DNA of 64,000 bases, taken from positions 124,001 to 188,000 of the forward strand of contig JBAMDO010000566.1 in assembly GCA_037074765.1 (NCBI GenBank). The letters run 5' to 3'. How positions within the stretch are numbered: position 1 is the stretch's first letter; each line of letters starts with the position of its first letter. The DNA is from Mansonella perstans. Taxonomy: Eukaryota > Nematoda > Chromadorea > Rhabditida > Onchocercidae. Under the pieces are notes generated by a model that was given only the letters and a program-made list of their open reading frames with translations, was not told the DNA's origin and made no database searches. Positions 38,332-50,900 of the stretch are shown one piece after another. Made by a program: the position numbers and the translations under genes.

Positions 38332-38878
38332 TAATTATCTCTTAGTTTCTTATAATCAAATACTGAAATGAAGTAATTGAGAAATTGTAACTTTTTGCAA
38401 TTTTAAATCCATGAAAATGACATTTCAAACAGAAGAAACATAACATTAATACTTTTAATTAAGTGTCGAAATTTACTTTAAATAAGAAATCTTTAGCAAT
38501 TGATACAGCAATTACACACATCGGCAGTATAACAGTAATAGGCATATATCTCTCCAAAGCACTGAAACGATGAATAAATGCATAAGAGCAATTAACAACG
38601 TATGATAAGCAACGTACAAAATTTTTAGAGAAATGATAGAAAAGAACAGAATTCACAGTTGAACCGTATAAGTACAGAATATTTAAAATTGAATATACAG
38701 AAAATCAATCCCAATTATCACAACATAATACACAGCCTAATTTGTTAAACATAGAAGATGAATAGGTATAAATGAAACACTAATCCTTAATACAATCTTA
38801 CATTACGCACTTGAAGAAAATCATGTATTAGGATATTCGACTGTCATTTGCTACGGTCCATTCATCCTACAAATTCAT

Positions 38879-41800
38879 TCAGTTTTCAAAATCATCTATC
38901 CAATGCATTAAAGCTGTTGGAAGAGGTGTAAATTCTTTTACACAACTCAGCACCAAATCAATATCTACCTGAAAAAAAAAAACTTCTACAGCTGATAAAA
39001 TCAGTTGATCAAATTCTTTTTCTAATAAATTATACTGATCGCCTGAAAATGATGTATGCAACTTAACAAATAACAAATGCTATGAATGTCAAAAAATTTT
39101 AGTACCAAGTCTTAATATCTTAATATGGTACCATAACATTGTGTTATGTAAATATATTCTCGACAGTTCATACTTTATCAGATATATATTAAAGAAAGAT
39201 TGATTACCTGTAGAGATGTTCGCCTAAATAGTCCAGATCGCTCTCGTTCTTCTAATACTGTCAGACTGCACAACGTATCCAGTTCTTTCAGCAGTATCAA
39301 GTCGTCCTTTACATTCAGCATTGGTAGATATTTATTGACCATTTTGCGGTAATCTAGATTTGAATTCAAGTAAAATCAAATTTTCAAATTTCAGATAAAA
39401 GGGATAAAATTACTTTTATTAGCTAAAGCGAATATTAATTATGGCATTATTTTGAGAGTATTTTGAAGATGGAAAATATAAAAAAGTGCAAAAACAATCA
39501 AAATTGGAGTTTTGCTGAAAAAAGAAATTGAGGTCAGAAACTTCAGTTAAACTAAGTTCATTCAAAAATTAAAACAATTTTATTTTTTCCTATAAATTTT
39601 TTTAAATTTTCGGCAAACAGTTTTGTTTTAAGCATTATGAACCTAGAATAATTTCGCGAAATAAGAAATCTTGTCGTCGCTGACAACGCACCAAACGAAC
39701 ACAGCATAATAAAAGACACAGTTGTCGCAATGTCAAACCTGAAGCAGTGTAAAAAGTTGGCATAATATATGCAAAACTTATATCCAACTACGGTTAATAG
39801 GTACTAAATAAATAACGATAAAATCTATGGATTTTATCCTTCCTTTCATCTCTCAGAATCTGTAAAGTTGCAGACTTCTGTTATACAAAGTAATATATCC
39901 CCGACAAATAGTCATGAGCCAGAGTTTGAATATTCTGTGGCCAATTTCAGAAAGATAAGAAAAAAGGAACTAATGTGATGATAAATTTCGAGAAAATTTA
40001 CCTAGAAACACTGAAGCTTAGCTACTTTGATGATTTATAGATGAAAATTTTATTTGCAGGGAAAAAACATGCTGATATATTGGTAGAATTGCATTAAACT
40101 AACAAAACCAGCTGTGTATGGAAATGTTCCATATTTTTAAAAAAAGATTTCAAAATTTCTGATAACTTGAGAGCTCTCACTTAAAATGATCGATTTCATT
40201 GTATCTTCATTAGCAATAACAGCATTTTTTGCCTCAGCAAATATTCGTGAAGCGTGAGGACTTGCTAAACTTTCGATGTGCTCTGCGTCCATAAAACACA
40301 GAAATGTAGCTGTGATCTGTTTTAAAATGCAATAACTTCGTGTTTCATCATATATTTCATGCAATTTGCGCTCTACGCAATCATTTGCAATGAATGCCTG
40401 TAATTATTATTACAGATCAATTACAAAGATCGATGAAGCAATTTTACAGCATGCTTTCTCTTCTATAATTTCAACAGATAAATGAGATGATATCATAATC
40501 TCGACTGCTTTCAACTTTCATCTTTTACTTTTTATTTGTTGTACAAAAATTGCTAAAAGATCGGAAAATTTCATATATCAAAAGTAATAATTTCAAAATC
40601 TTTTAAAGCCACAGGTTTATTCCATAAAATCCGAAAGCTTTTTCTTGATCTCTTACAATAGATAAGACGAACGTTATCAATAAAAGTAGTATTTTTATAA
40701 TTATGATAAGTTAATAATTACCTGAATGAAAGCATTATTTTGCTCATATTCTTTTATGTTAGTATGTAGAAATGTTGCAAATGCCTTTGCAAAATCATCA
40801 AATATCACAAAAGGCTGCGCAAATGATATAAGCACATTCGAGAGACGTGAACGTACTCGTTTCTCTAGCAATTCGGTACAGTCCTAAAATTTAACGCAAC
40901 AAAATTTTGAACTTCCAGATTAATTTCAAATTCTAGATAATTTTCAACAAAATCGATAAATGGTTATCTATCAAATGAATATGTAAAAATTGCTTTAGAA
41001 TAATTTATAATGATTTTATATAATTTCTATGATAATTTTACATAATTTCCTTGTAATTCAAAAGTTCAACATGAAAAACAGACAAATCCATTTGATATGT
41101 CCGAATCACATATATCTGCAATGGTTACCTGACGAGAGCTAACACAGAGCACAAAAACAGATTCAGAACGTGATGCATTCAGTAGCGTATAAAGAAGAGT
41201 TTGTCTGCCTCGCGTTACAAACTGATCAAAGTTGAACACGATAATGAAGTGCAACTGTTCCTACAATAGAAAAAAAGTAAAATATTTTGAACAATTTCCT
41301 TCTCTTTTATGCTATAATCATAAAAAGTTTTTCCGGAAGTAAAACATAAAAACAACAGCTACAGTCACGAAAATCGTAATGAGATATTAAAAAAATCGGA
41401 AACAATACCAAACTGGATTCAGATGTGTCGAACACTTTTAGTGCCTCAGTATCATTTGTTAGAATTAATCCATCAATGAAAATTACCTCCATATCATCTG
41501 CATAATCCATCACAACCTGATAAAAAGGTAAGCAATCTGGAAGAAAAAATGATGTCCTCGGACTCTACTTTCTCTTTGATCGCAGTAGGTATTTGTGATA
41601 CATAAAATATCACAATATCAATTTTTTTTATTAAAGAATTGAAACCTATTGCGTGCAATCAAAATTGTCAAAAAAAAGAATGGCAACAAAACGCAAGGAA
41701 TAGAAAAGATAACCTCCGAAGTTATTACCGTCAAAGTCACTGTAACCTATTGAACAAATTAAAAAAATAAAGACAAACAACAATGAACCTTTGATATAAT

Positions 41801-42292
41801 TGAACGTTTACCAGATGATTTGGGTCCGACAACAACCGCTGAACCACCCTCTCTAGTTCTCACGAATCCTTTTACGATCTCATGCAACTTCCTTAAAACG
41901 GAAAAATCATTCAGAGCCTTTCAGTATTAGAGCATTCAGAGCCCTCCTACACATGAACATTTCAATTCCATCCATCAGTTTGTCTAATTTTCACTTTTAA
42001 GGAAAAGATTTTTTTGGAGAGACTAATTTTTTCGACAATAATATAAGACAATTGTAATAAAGAAAAAAGTTATGTGATCTACAAAACTTTAGAAAAAGTA
42101 GAAATAAGTAGAAATGACTGGCAGAAATTGCATACTATGACAAATCCCACTTTGCTTACATTTCAGAATAATCTGAAAAATATTTCAAGCTTATTAATAC
42201 AAGAATGAATTTTAGTTGTTACTCTTCAAATATCGTACCTGGTACATTGATCCAAACCAATAAACTTGTCATCAAGCTCAGCAAGCAAATTA
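38879..42292 (-). CDS. ORC4: Origin recognition complex subunit 4 (N-terminal exon unresolved)
   Basis: Resolved exons in order: 42292-42239, 41891-41789, 41516-41409, 41260-41129, 40883-40722, 40397-40181, 39738-39643, 39353-39208 and 39034-38879. They give about 390 residues with agreeing phases. Human ORC4 is 436, so only a short N-terminus is missing, probably in an exon near 42430-42510, where an ATG follows a CTTACAG acceptor but its phase does not fit. ORC4 is an AAA+ subunit of the complex that loads MCM helicase at origins. Visible are the P-loop VVVGPKSSGKRSII, the Walker B region FIIVFNFDQF, RQTLLYTLLNASRS, the conserved ELLEKRVRSRLSNVLISF basic segment, and the winged-helix end TALMHWIDDF. 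The P-loop Ser/Thr is Arg and the Walker B acidic pair is Phe-Asn. See findings. For the exon at 39034 a phase-0 acceptor (GATCAG) was chosen over a nearby TTTCAG. Confidence 0.85.
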
Positions 42293-45200
42293 CTGAAAAA
42301 TGACCCAACGACCATGATAACTGGACCAATCTATACTGATAATAGATGATGAACGGAATGATATGACACAAATTACCAATCAATACAATCTCCCATGAAC
42401 ACTTCAATAAGTTTTTAGTATTACTTGCAATTATCTTCACGGCGAATAATTTATCTAAAAAGTTTTTAGCTGAACAATGTTTACTATCAGACTTTACCTT
42501 TCCGACCATTCTGTAAGATATTTTAACGTAATTCATTATTAATCAAGCATAATGGAAAGTGTGACATTTGCTCGTCTCTGAACGTTAATGTATAAGACTT
42601 CACTTGAATCCTACGCAACTTTCAGGAATTGTGTTACGTGATGAGGAGATTTAACACGAATAGCTTTGTTGACGTAATTTTCAAAAACTGATAGTGAGAA
42701 ATAGCTGACATAGGCGGACACAAATTACCTACGCCTTATTTTGCAACTAGCAAATTTAAGTATTACACATTTTGGAAATGAAAACGTTTATTTGTGGGAA
42801 AAAAAAGTGATCCGAGAAGCAAATACTACCGTAACATATGGATATCATTATTTGAAAATAGCAATGGAAAGATTTCATGTGGAAAAGAAAAAAAAAAAAC
42901 AAACATACGAAACCAAAAGCAAAAACAATAGCTTGAAGCTCGAGCATAAAAATGAACAAAGATACAAAAAACTGAAAAAATTTTAAACTTCCGAAAAGAG
43001 AAATTGTTTTATCAATATAAACCATTTGTAATGATAATCTGTAATAAATAATTGTACTAAATTTTGGTGCATGAGAATTGAAGATAAGAAAAAAGACAGA
43101 AAGAGAAAGATAGACAGAAAAATAAGAGAAATTAAAAGGGAACGAAATTTTATTAAAAAAAAAATTACTCTGATAGCATAACTATTTACGGTCTTTTCAG
43201 ATAAGCTCGAAAAAGCACAAAAAATTGTATATCAATTAGTGTTTTTCTCAATCAATCTTCCCAAATAGTTTCTCTTACTTTCATAAATGATAACATTGTA
43301 TAAATACATGCAAAATAATAGTTAATAAGTTATTGCAGAACAAAAACAATTATAAACAAAATTTTAAATTACAAATAATTGATTCGTTTCGTTTCGTTTT
43401 TTGTTGGTATGTAAATAAAATTATTATAAAAAGATGCATCAATAAAAATAATACCATTCCTCTACAAATCTATCATTGTCATAAAGGAATAATTCTGAAA
43501 AAAAAAAAAAATGATAATCATAAATGAACGATAATGATATTAATGATAGTAGTATCGACAATGTTAAAAACCAGAATAATATAATGAGGAAATATATGAA
43601 AACATAAAGGGATACGTACTGTTCGTGCAGAAATCCATAAACAAATAAATTTATTAACTGATAACTGAGATGAAAAAATGCAACTATACATATAGCGCAA
43701 CAAACAATTAACTTTTGACAACAGAAATTAATAATTGGAATATGAAAGGAAAAAAGCAATGACAATAGCAATAAATGATAAAATGATAACAAAGCTAAGA
43801 ACACGCAGGAAAGAGAATAAAACACGGCAAGAGAACTCAATATAAGTGGGGCAAAAGAATAATCACCGTTCCTTTTTTTTTAATTTCACATAATACACTT
43901 ATTTTTCACAGGAAACAAAGAAAAAACAATCAATATGAAAAACGACCGAGTTGAGAAGACAAATTCAAAAAATTTCACAGAAATCTTTATATGATCAAAA
44001 TCGAATATGCTGAAAAAAAGAAATAAAAATGCTAGCAATACACATAACAAGGATAAAATTATTTTTACGAATACGGCAAATTGCTTTCAGAGCATATAAT
44101 TGAGAAGGTTTAATTAAAGTTTGTCAACTAGAAACACTTTCATACAATAGATTTGCCTAACAATCGATAACACAAGTTTCATCTTCAATGAAACGAGTCA
44201 TACAAGACGGAATATAGGTGATTCCATAAAGCGATTGTTAGGCATACAAAAACCAATTTCAAAAAAAAAAAAAAAAATGAACATCAGGAAGAGGGAGATA
44301 TTCCGAAGATTGGCAAGATGGATAAATGATTTTCTTTCTTGCTGAAGAGATGAAGCATTATTACACAGCATTGCATGACCTGGGTATTCATTACTGGTTC
44401 ATAAAATATTTCAAAAATTATTTATTTCATTTTAAGAGATGAAAAGAAAAATTAGAGGCATGTAAGCAAATTGCAAAATAAAGAAGAGAGAAAAACGAAG
44501 CAAAAATAATCAATGCAGAAGAAAAAATAAATCAATCACCAAGAGATATTAAGAAGATATAACTTTTTGGTCTTGAAAAAATTTTTGAGAGAAAAAAATA
44601 AATTGATAATAAGAGAAATTTAAAACAATCTGGTTAGCCATGATCATTGAAAAAAAACCAAAAGAAATACCATGATAACATATATTTATAATCTATAATT
44701 TAATTTTTCGGCATGAAACTTGAAAACTTGAAGCCAAAAACAAGAAATGAAATATCTAAGCACTCGAAAATGAACCAAAAAACGTAGAAAGATTAAAACA
44801 GAACAAAAGAATCTGGGGAAAAAAAGTGAATAAAAGTGCTATAAATGAGGATAGACGATACGGTAAGTGCATTCAAGTTCAAAATCAAATTCAGATTCTT
44901 ACATCAGACAATATCAACTTGCTCACATAAAAGCATGCATTATTTTTTCTGGGGATTTGTTAAATAACACGGAAAATTTAATTTTTAGATTTAAAATACT
45001 AGATGTCCAGATGTAAAAACAGTCATTGTGGACCATTCAGATAAGTGCGAGGATGCAATCGCCATCAGTAGGCATCAGCCATATCAGATGCCGTCAAGTT
45101 TTATGATAAATTCCATCCACTTAATTACTTTAGAATATATGTTCACGTCAGACAGTATATTGCATTAATCATAATCTTTTCTACTTTAAAAAACCTTCAT

Positions 45201-47970
45201 AAAAATAATAGTCATATTTCAAATGAGTTGACGACAAATGGACCGGAAATGCATCCACTAAAATAGCAATAAAGCACAACAAAAGAAAACATTAATTGTA
45301 CATGGATGTGTAGAAATTAAATAAAAATAACAGATATAAAAACCGGACAATGAGCAAGTTAGAGAAAAAAACAAAGGTCACAACTACTACTGATACGAAT
45401 TGCTACATTCAACGAATGATGATGGAATATACTGGGGCATTTGGCTTGATAAAGCTTACAAAATTGACAAATCATAATCAATCAAAAGAATATACAACGG
45501 CGAGAGTAAAATGATCTATCGTAGCCTAAATAAAATGAAAACTTATTGGTAGCAGAATACTAAAAGGTTTTCCAACAATAATATTATGGGTATCTCCCAA
45601 ATACTTCATCAAAAAAATATTACCAAAACAATCTGAAACACAGCCATTAATTGACCTTACAGAACTTAGAGATCCAATTAACTCCAATAAAAAACTATAG
45701 TTTGACTAAGTTTAATCATTACTACAAAAAATGAAAACAGTACCATTCTATTTCAGGCTAACGATACTGTCCCCAAATCAGGAAGCACATCAAGGGAACA
45801 AGGTAGTTCTAAGGACAAATGTAGTACATGTACGGGAAATCACTGGGAGGTTGCCAGAAATTTAAAATCAAGCAAAAAAAAATTAGTACATATGGCTGAA
45901 TGTAATATAAGTTGTAGCTGTTTTTGCTCAAATATAAAGGAAATTTCGCCACCACACCAAAGCTCTGCTCAAGCTTTCTTAACACACCGGAAAAATTAAC
46001 ACTTCGTAATTTAAAATTAAAATCTGAACATCTCAGTTAAATATTTGCACTTCACTTTTCTATACTCACTACAATAAGTTAAAAACAAATACTCCTCATA
46101 TCAAGCTGGTCCGGACAAATCTGCAGAAAACTTTCTGCTTATGTATCAAGAAAAACAAAACGACTGGGAAGGAAAAATCGTATGTCACAGATGACAATAA
46201 AACAATCAAATAAGGAAAGAATTGAAGGATAAAAAACTGAACACTGCGAAAAGAAATGATGGCGCATGAATATAGTTAATAATAATTCATTCTTATGTTA
46301 GCTTATAGGTGTTTATGATGTGTGCGACAAGAATTACAGTTACACATCAATATAAAAATATGAACACCCGAATAAGTTTCACAGAAATGAGACAGAATAA
46401 ATAAAGATATAAAGGAAAAGTAAACAAAAGAAGACAACACGCTGAAATATGAGATCAATATAACATGAAACAAGTTTTCAAAAACAAACGCTTTAAAACA
46501 TCCCTATTTTTTTATTTTTTTTTTGAATTTTTCTTTGTATAAATTTAAACAATTAAGACAGACAAGATAAAAAGAAAACAAATGAAAGAAATGGTACATG
46601 GATTTATTTCTCTTCCTGTATCGATGTATCAGCAAAATGTTCCAAAAAAATTCAGACAAAATAAAACACTGCCTGCTTTTAAGCTAACAGTAAATTCTAG
46701 TTTTTTCTTAAAAATTTCCATTTAGATAATTCTGCTCATTCATTTAGAAATATTGCATCAAATATTATTTATTACCCGCAGTTTTTAGAGTTCCGTCTAA
46801 AATAGACGCAGAAAATACGAATCAATTCCAAGCACAAGTTTTTTTCCAAATTACGATTAATGAATTTCTGCTCTCAGAAAAAGGCCATCCCTAATACACA
46901 TGCTAATTATTAGGCAGACTGTAAAAGCTCCCTAAAAACTTGATTTCAAAAATTAAAAGAAGAGAAACAACGGAAGTATTTTCAAGACAAACAAACAAAT
47001 AGGTCTTGACGCAATAACGATAAAACAGTGTTGCAATAATATACAAAAAGTGAGCACTCAATAAGGCAAAATGATAATAATGAATTTAAAACTGGAGAAA
47101 ATTTCTTTTTTGAAAAAAGAATTTGCAAAAAAGAAAAAAAAAACTAAATAAAAGGCAAGAAAAAAAAACTGAAAAGACAGAAAATATTTTTCTAGACACA
47201 ATTCATGAAGGAATAAAGAAAAGCAAAAGAAAGAGAAAAGTTTCTCCAAGGAATTCATAGAAAGCATAGAATATACCAAATGAACTTACTCCCAAACTTT
47301 AAAGAGTTAGCACGATTAGGTGATCATTTAATTGATTAGTGCAAAATTTTTGGAAAATAACAATAGTGGAGTAAAAAGAAAGACAAAGGGCTTCAAAAAT
47401 AGGAATAAGAGAAATGAATAAAATGAAATTTGATATACAATAGTTTCATGCACCATACTGCACATTTCTGACGTATATCACAACAGAGAATCATTTAAAA
47501 AAAAAAAGTTGAAAAAGCAAACAGCATTTACGCGTGCGTGTGCTTACCAAATTTATCATTTAGAGCAACGTAGCGAAAACGTTATACCACAGATAGAAAA
47601 CCTGTGTAAGAGATGAATTAATTGAAATGGCTTCATCTAAACAACTCGCTACTTTCGATAGCTGCCTAAACCAGTCAAATATAGTGAAAATTATATTTCA
47701 CCCTTGATTACTCTAATATAAATAAGAACAAAATTTTCGCTAGTTCTACAATATAAATCCAGTGTTCAATTATAAGCATTAAGAAGAAAAAGAACAAGTG
47801 AGTAATAAGGCAAACTTTAAACGAGCACCGTTTATAAGTACCACAGGTTTAAGTTGATGATCGATATCCAGAAGCTAATACAACAAACTGGCATAGCTTC
47901 CGATCCGAAAAAAATTATTTGAGATAGCTATTGCTACTACTATTGTCGGAGGAAAAATTCGAACAATTCT
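42293..47970. other. 5.7-kb region with no recognised gene, strongly purine-skewed
   Basis: It includes the ORC4 5' end (about 42300-42540) and then about 5.4 kb up to the stop codon of the Brat/NHL-2-like gene. The plus strand is very A-rich and T-poor. For example 44461-44520 has 35 A and 8 T. There are poly-A runs near 42890, 43500 and 44265. Open frames here are low-complexity. Since introns of minus-strand genes in the window tend to show the same skew, the stretch may be a long, U-rich 3' UTR of the TRIM-NHL gene, but no cleavage site can be fixed. Confidence 0.5.
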
Positions 47971-50900
47971 TTATAAGGGAGCTGGAGGATTCACGAAGAC
48001 TGTACTGAAGATGAGTAGTGTGTGGTTGTGCTTCGATACTGAGATCAGAAAACCTTCTGATGTTAGCCGAAGTCCCACGCAACGCGAAACCTGGAAAACG
48101 AAGAAAGACATAAAACTCATCTGAATCAGTTATAAACGGAAATATTTATAATTCATATCGTAAACATATAATAGTGGGACTAAAAAATCGAATCCTTCTA
48201 GATTTGACAGCACGGATCTCTATGTCCCAGAAAGTTATTCGTTAGAAGTGACATGAGAGAACGATGCAGTAAAATTTTCGGTATTTTCAATCAGAATGTG
48301 AAGAGTAGCACATTGTTCATCTCTATTGGGAAAAAACAAAGTTAACCAAACCTATACCACATTTTAATGCTAATTTAATTTAAGTCGCGTTATGCTTACT
48401 ATGTAGCTAGCTGTACATATATCGGAATAAACGATGCTCGCAAATATAAGTTGGAAATCTTTAAGAACTTTATGATTATATTAAAATTACTTGATTTTCA
48501 GAACAATTATGAAAGAAATATAAAATGATTTATCTTCCCTGGGACTTCATTACTGCATCCAAACGTATGCATTATTTCTACTTTAGCTGTATACAATATC
48601 TCAATTGAACTCTAACTCACATAGCTCTTTTGAGTTAAAGTTAAAGTTTCCTTCTGAGGTGGTCCAAATTTTCCTGTTAATTAAAAATGGAATTGAAACG
48701 CATTAAAGAAGCAACTTCATTCTATAAAAATCAAAAATATCACTCACTAATTTTGCTCCACATTTAGGAGAAATGAAATGCATAGTAAGTCACAAATTAA
48801 TCTAAGTAAAAAAAGTCAGCATTGATTACTAAAATCATATTAAACTAAAGCTGAAAGTGCTTACCTTTAATTGTGAACATTCGAATTCCTGTAACCGCTG
48901 TCCGTCAACTGCGCAACAATAAATATGAAAATGATTGCCATGGGAATCTGCCACTAATACATCACCATTTGTTGATACATCAACACCGATCGGATATGGA
49001 GTACTGTCAAAGGATCCAAAACGACAAAGCACCTCACCTAAATACAAAAAGTTTTATTAATTTGTATCAATGCTTTCAACAGCAGTTATTTTTCTGTTGT
49101 TAACCCTACATATTTTGTGATATTTAGGAGTCCCTAATACTTCAGGAAACATATCAGAAATGCAGAAATGCAGATATATGAAATGAAACTCTATAAAGTC
49201 CAACCTAATTCTACAACAAATGAAAATTATGGTCGTTACGAACATTTCTTCTGAATGACTGTTTGTTTCAAACATCTCTAATGACCACGGCATCTAATAA
49301 AAATTGCAAAAAAGCTCACCATCACTATTGAGTGCAACTACACAATGATTTTTGTAATCGGTAACATAGTATCTATCACGAAAAACAGCTACGTCGGATG
49401 GTTCACCAATTGCTTTAGTACAATCATTCCATTTAAGCACCAGAGGTTCCAAAAGATCGATATCCAGGATGAACATCATTACCGAACTGCTAAATACTAC
49501 TAGATGTGATGCTTCATTTACCGTCAATGCCGAAACATATTCGAGATAAGGAGTTTCTGAAATGTTTCCGCATTATTTCTATTTTTCTCGAGTTTTCCAA
49601 CTAAAGCTTAATTAGCTTGGCCCAACTTCGTAACTAATCAATGCAAAATAAAAACGGAAAACGTATACAGTTCATAAGTTAATTACAATCTAGTTCCTTA
49701 ATGAAAAAGGTGTCTTATTTCTGCATAGAAAGAAAGCAATGTTCACTTTGACAGAAATATTAAAATCAGAAATTTTATAAGAAAACATTGAAAGTTAAAC
49801 ATATCAAAAGCTTTAGTTTCATTTACATCCTGTTCGAATTTTCTATAGGTCGACCTGTTGATGCTAATACCAATGTCAAATAATAGAAAACACGTTTGAA
49901 AAAAAAAAAGAAAAGCAACTGATGAACTCACGAAGACGTCGAATAAAGTCGCCCCGTTTCGAAAACAACTGCAGTCGGGCCTTATTTTCACCTTTGTCAA
50001 CGATAATGTAGCCTCCTTCACCTATTCGAGATCTGAATGCCACCACTTTTTTTGGATAAAATAAATGACCATCTTCTGAGCCACCAATTCCAAAATGCAT
50101 TATGAATTCGCCTTTCTTCGTAAAGATCTATGGTGGAAAAAGTTCTGTATTCTATATGTATAGTAAAAACAGCAGTGTTTACTGAATGTCAACAAATATT
50201 TAACTACAGACTTTCATAACTTACGAACTGCCATTTCTATAGCCTCTTACTTATTTTGATTATTAAATAACCTACAGAGATAGCTGATTAGATCATTTAG
50301 TACATACTATATTATATTTATCAAATTCCCAACAAAAATGTACCATATTTAGTCTTACTAAAAACCAAATGTTAAAAACATACTTGTACACGATGATTAT
50401 TTGTATCCGTAACAAGAATTTCTTCATTATGTCCGAGACAAAAACCATGTGGTGAGCTAAACTGTCCAGGATTCGATCCAACTCCTCCAATCGAGCATCG
50501 AAGTGATAAATCCGATGCATTGGCGTTGTTTTTTGCAGATGATCGCATTGCTGGCGGTATTCCCTAAAGCATTTTATGTTATTCAAAATTTTCGAGAAAA
50601 AAGAAACTGATCAATGGTATAATAAAAATAAGCAAAAAGTTATGCCCAATCCACTTTCAGACTAAATTTTCAAGAGGAATTCAACTTGTGATTATGAACC
50701 GTGAAACGATTAAACGATAAATGCAGCGCTGAAAATCTTACTATTGGCACATAGTGATGTTCACCCAAAATGCCAGCTACACCAACAGGACGAATTGCTT
50801 CCAAAGGTGAAGCAAGCTGCGATTGACGACCGAGTGCTGGAATAGTTTGACCAAATGCAGATTGCAGTGATGCAAAGGAGGCTGTGTCTAGTTGAGAAAT

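Larger units (their letters stand above)
35751..38878. other. Region between the ADAT3 start and the ORC4 stop
   Basis: About 3.1 kb. Contents: a degenerate tandem repeat with units like AAAAACTAG (about 36168-36248), an open plus-strand segment at 36286-36702 (separate entry), and an A-rich plus-strand open frame at 38095-38331. The rest is AT-rich without splice-supported exons. ADAT3 promoter elements must lie near the left end if it is transcribed on its own. Confidence 0.5.

Noticed and set aside
39106..39118. 13-bp microexon in ORC4 (ATATTAAGACTTG)
   Set aside because: It would rescue the frame with the TTTCAG acceptor at 39043-39044, but a simple phase-0 acceptor at 39035-39036 does so without any microexon.
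42219..42536. 105-codon minus-strand frame as the ORC4 N-terminal exon
   Set aside because: Its frame differs from the ORC4 frame in 42239-42292, and the residues become hydrophobic intron-like filler. A short first exon inside it is possible but its phase could not be made to fit.
43439..43840. 133-codon minus-strand frame, hydrophobic, could look like a membrane protein
   Set aside because: It is a by-product of T-richness of the minus strand here, with Phe/Leu/Tyr runs and no conserved motif.
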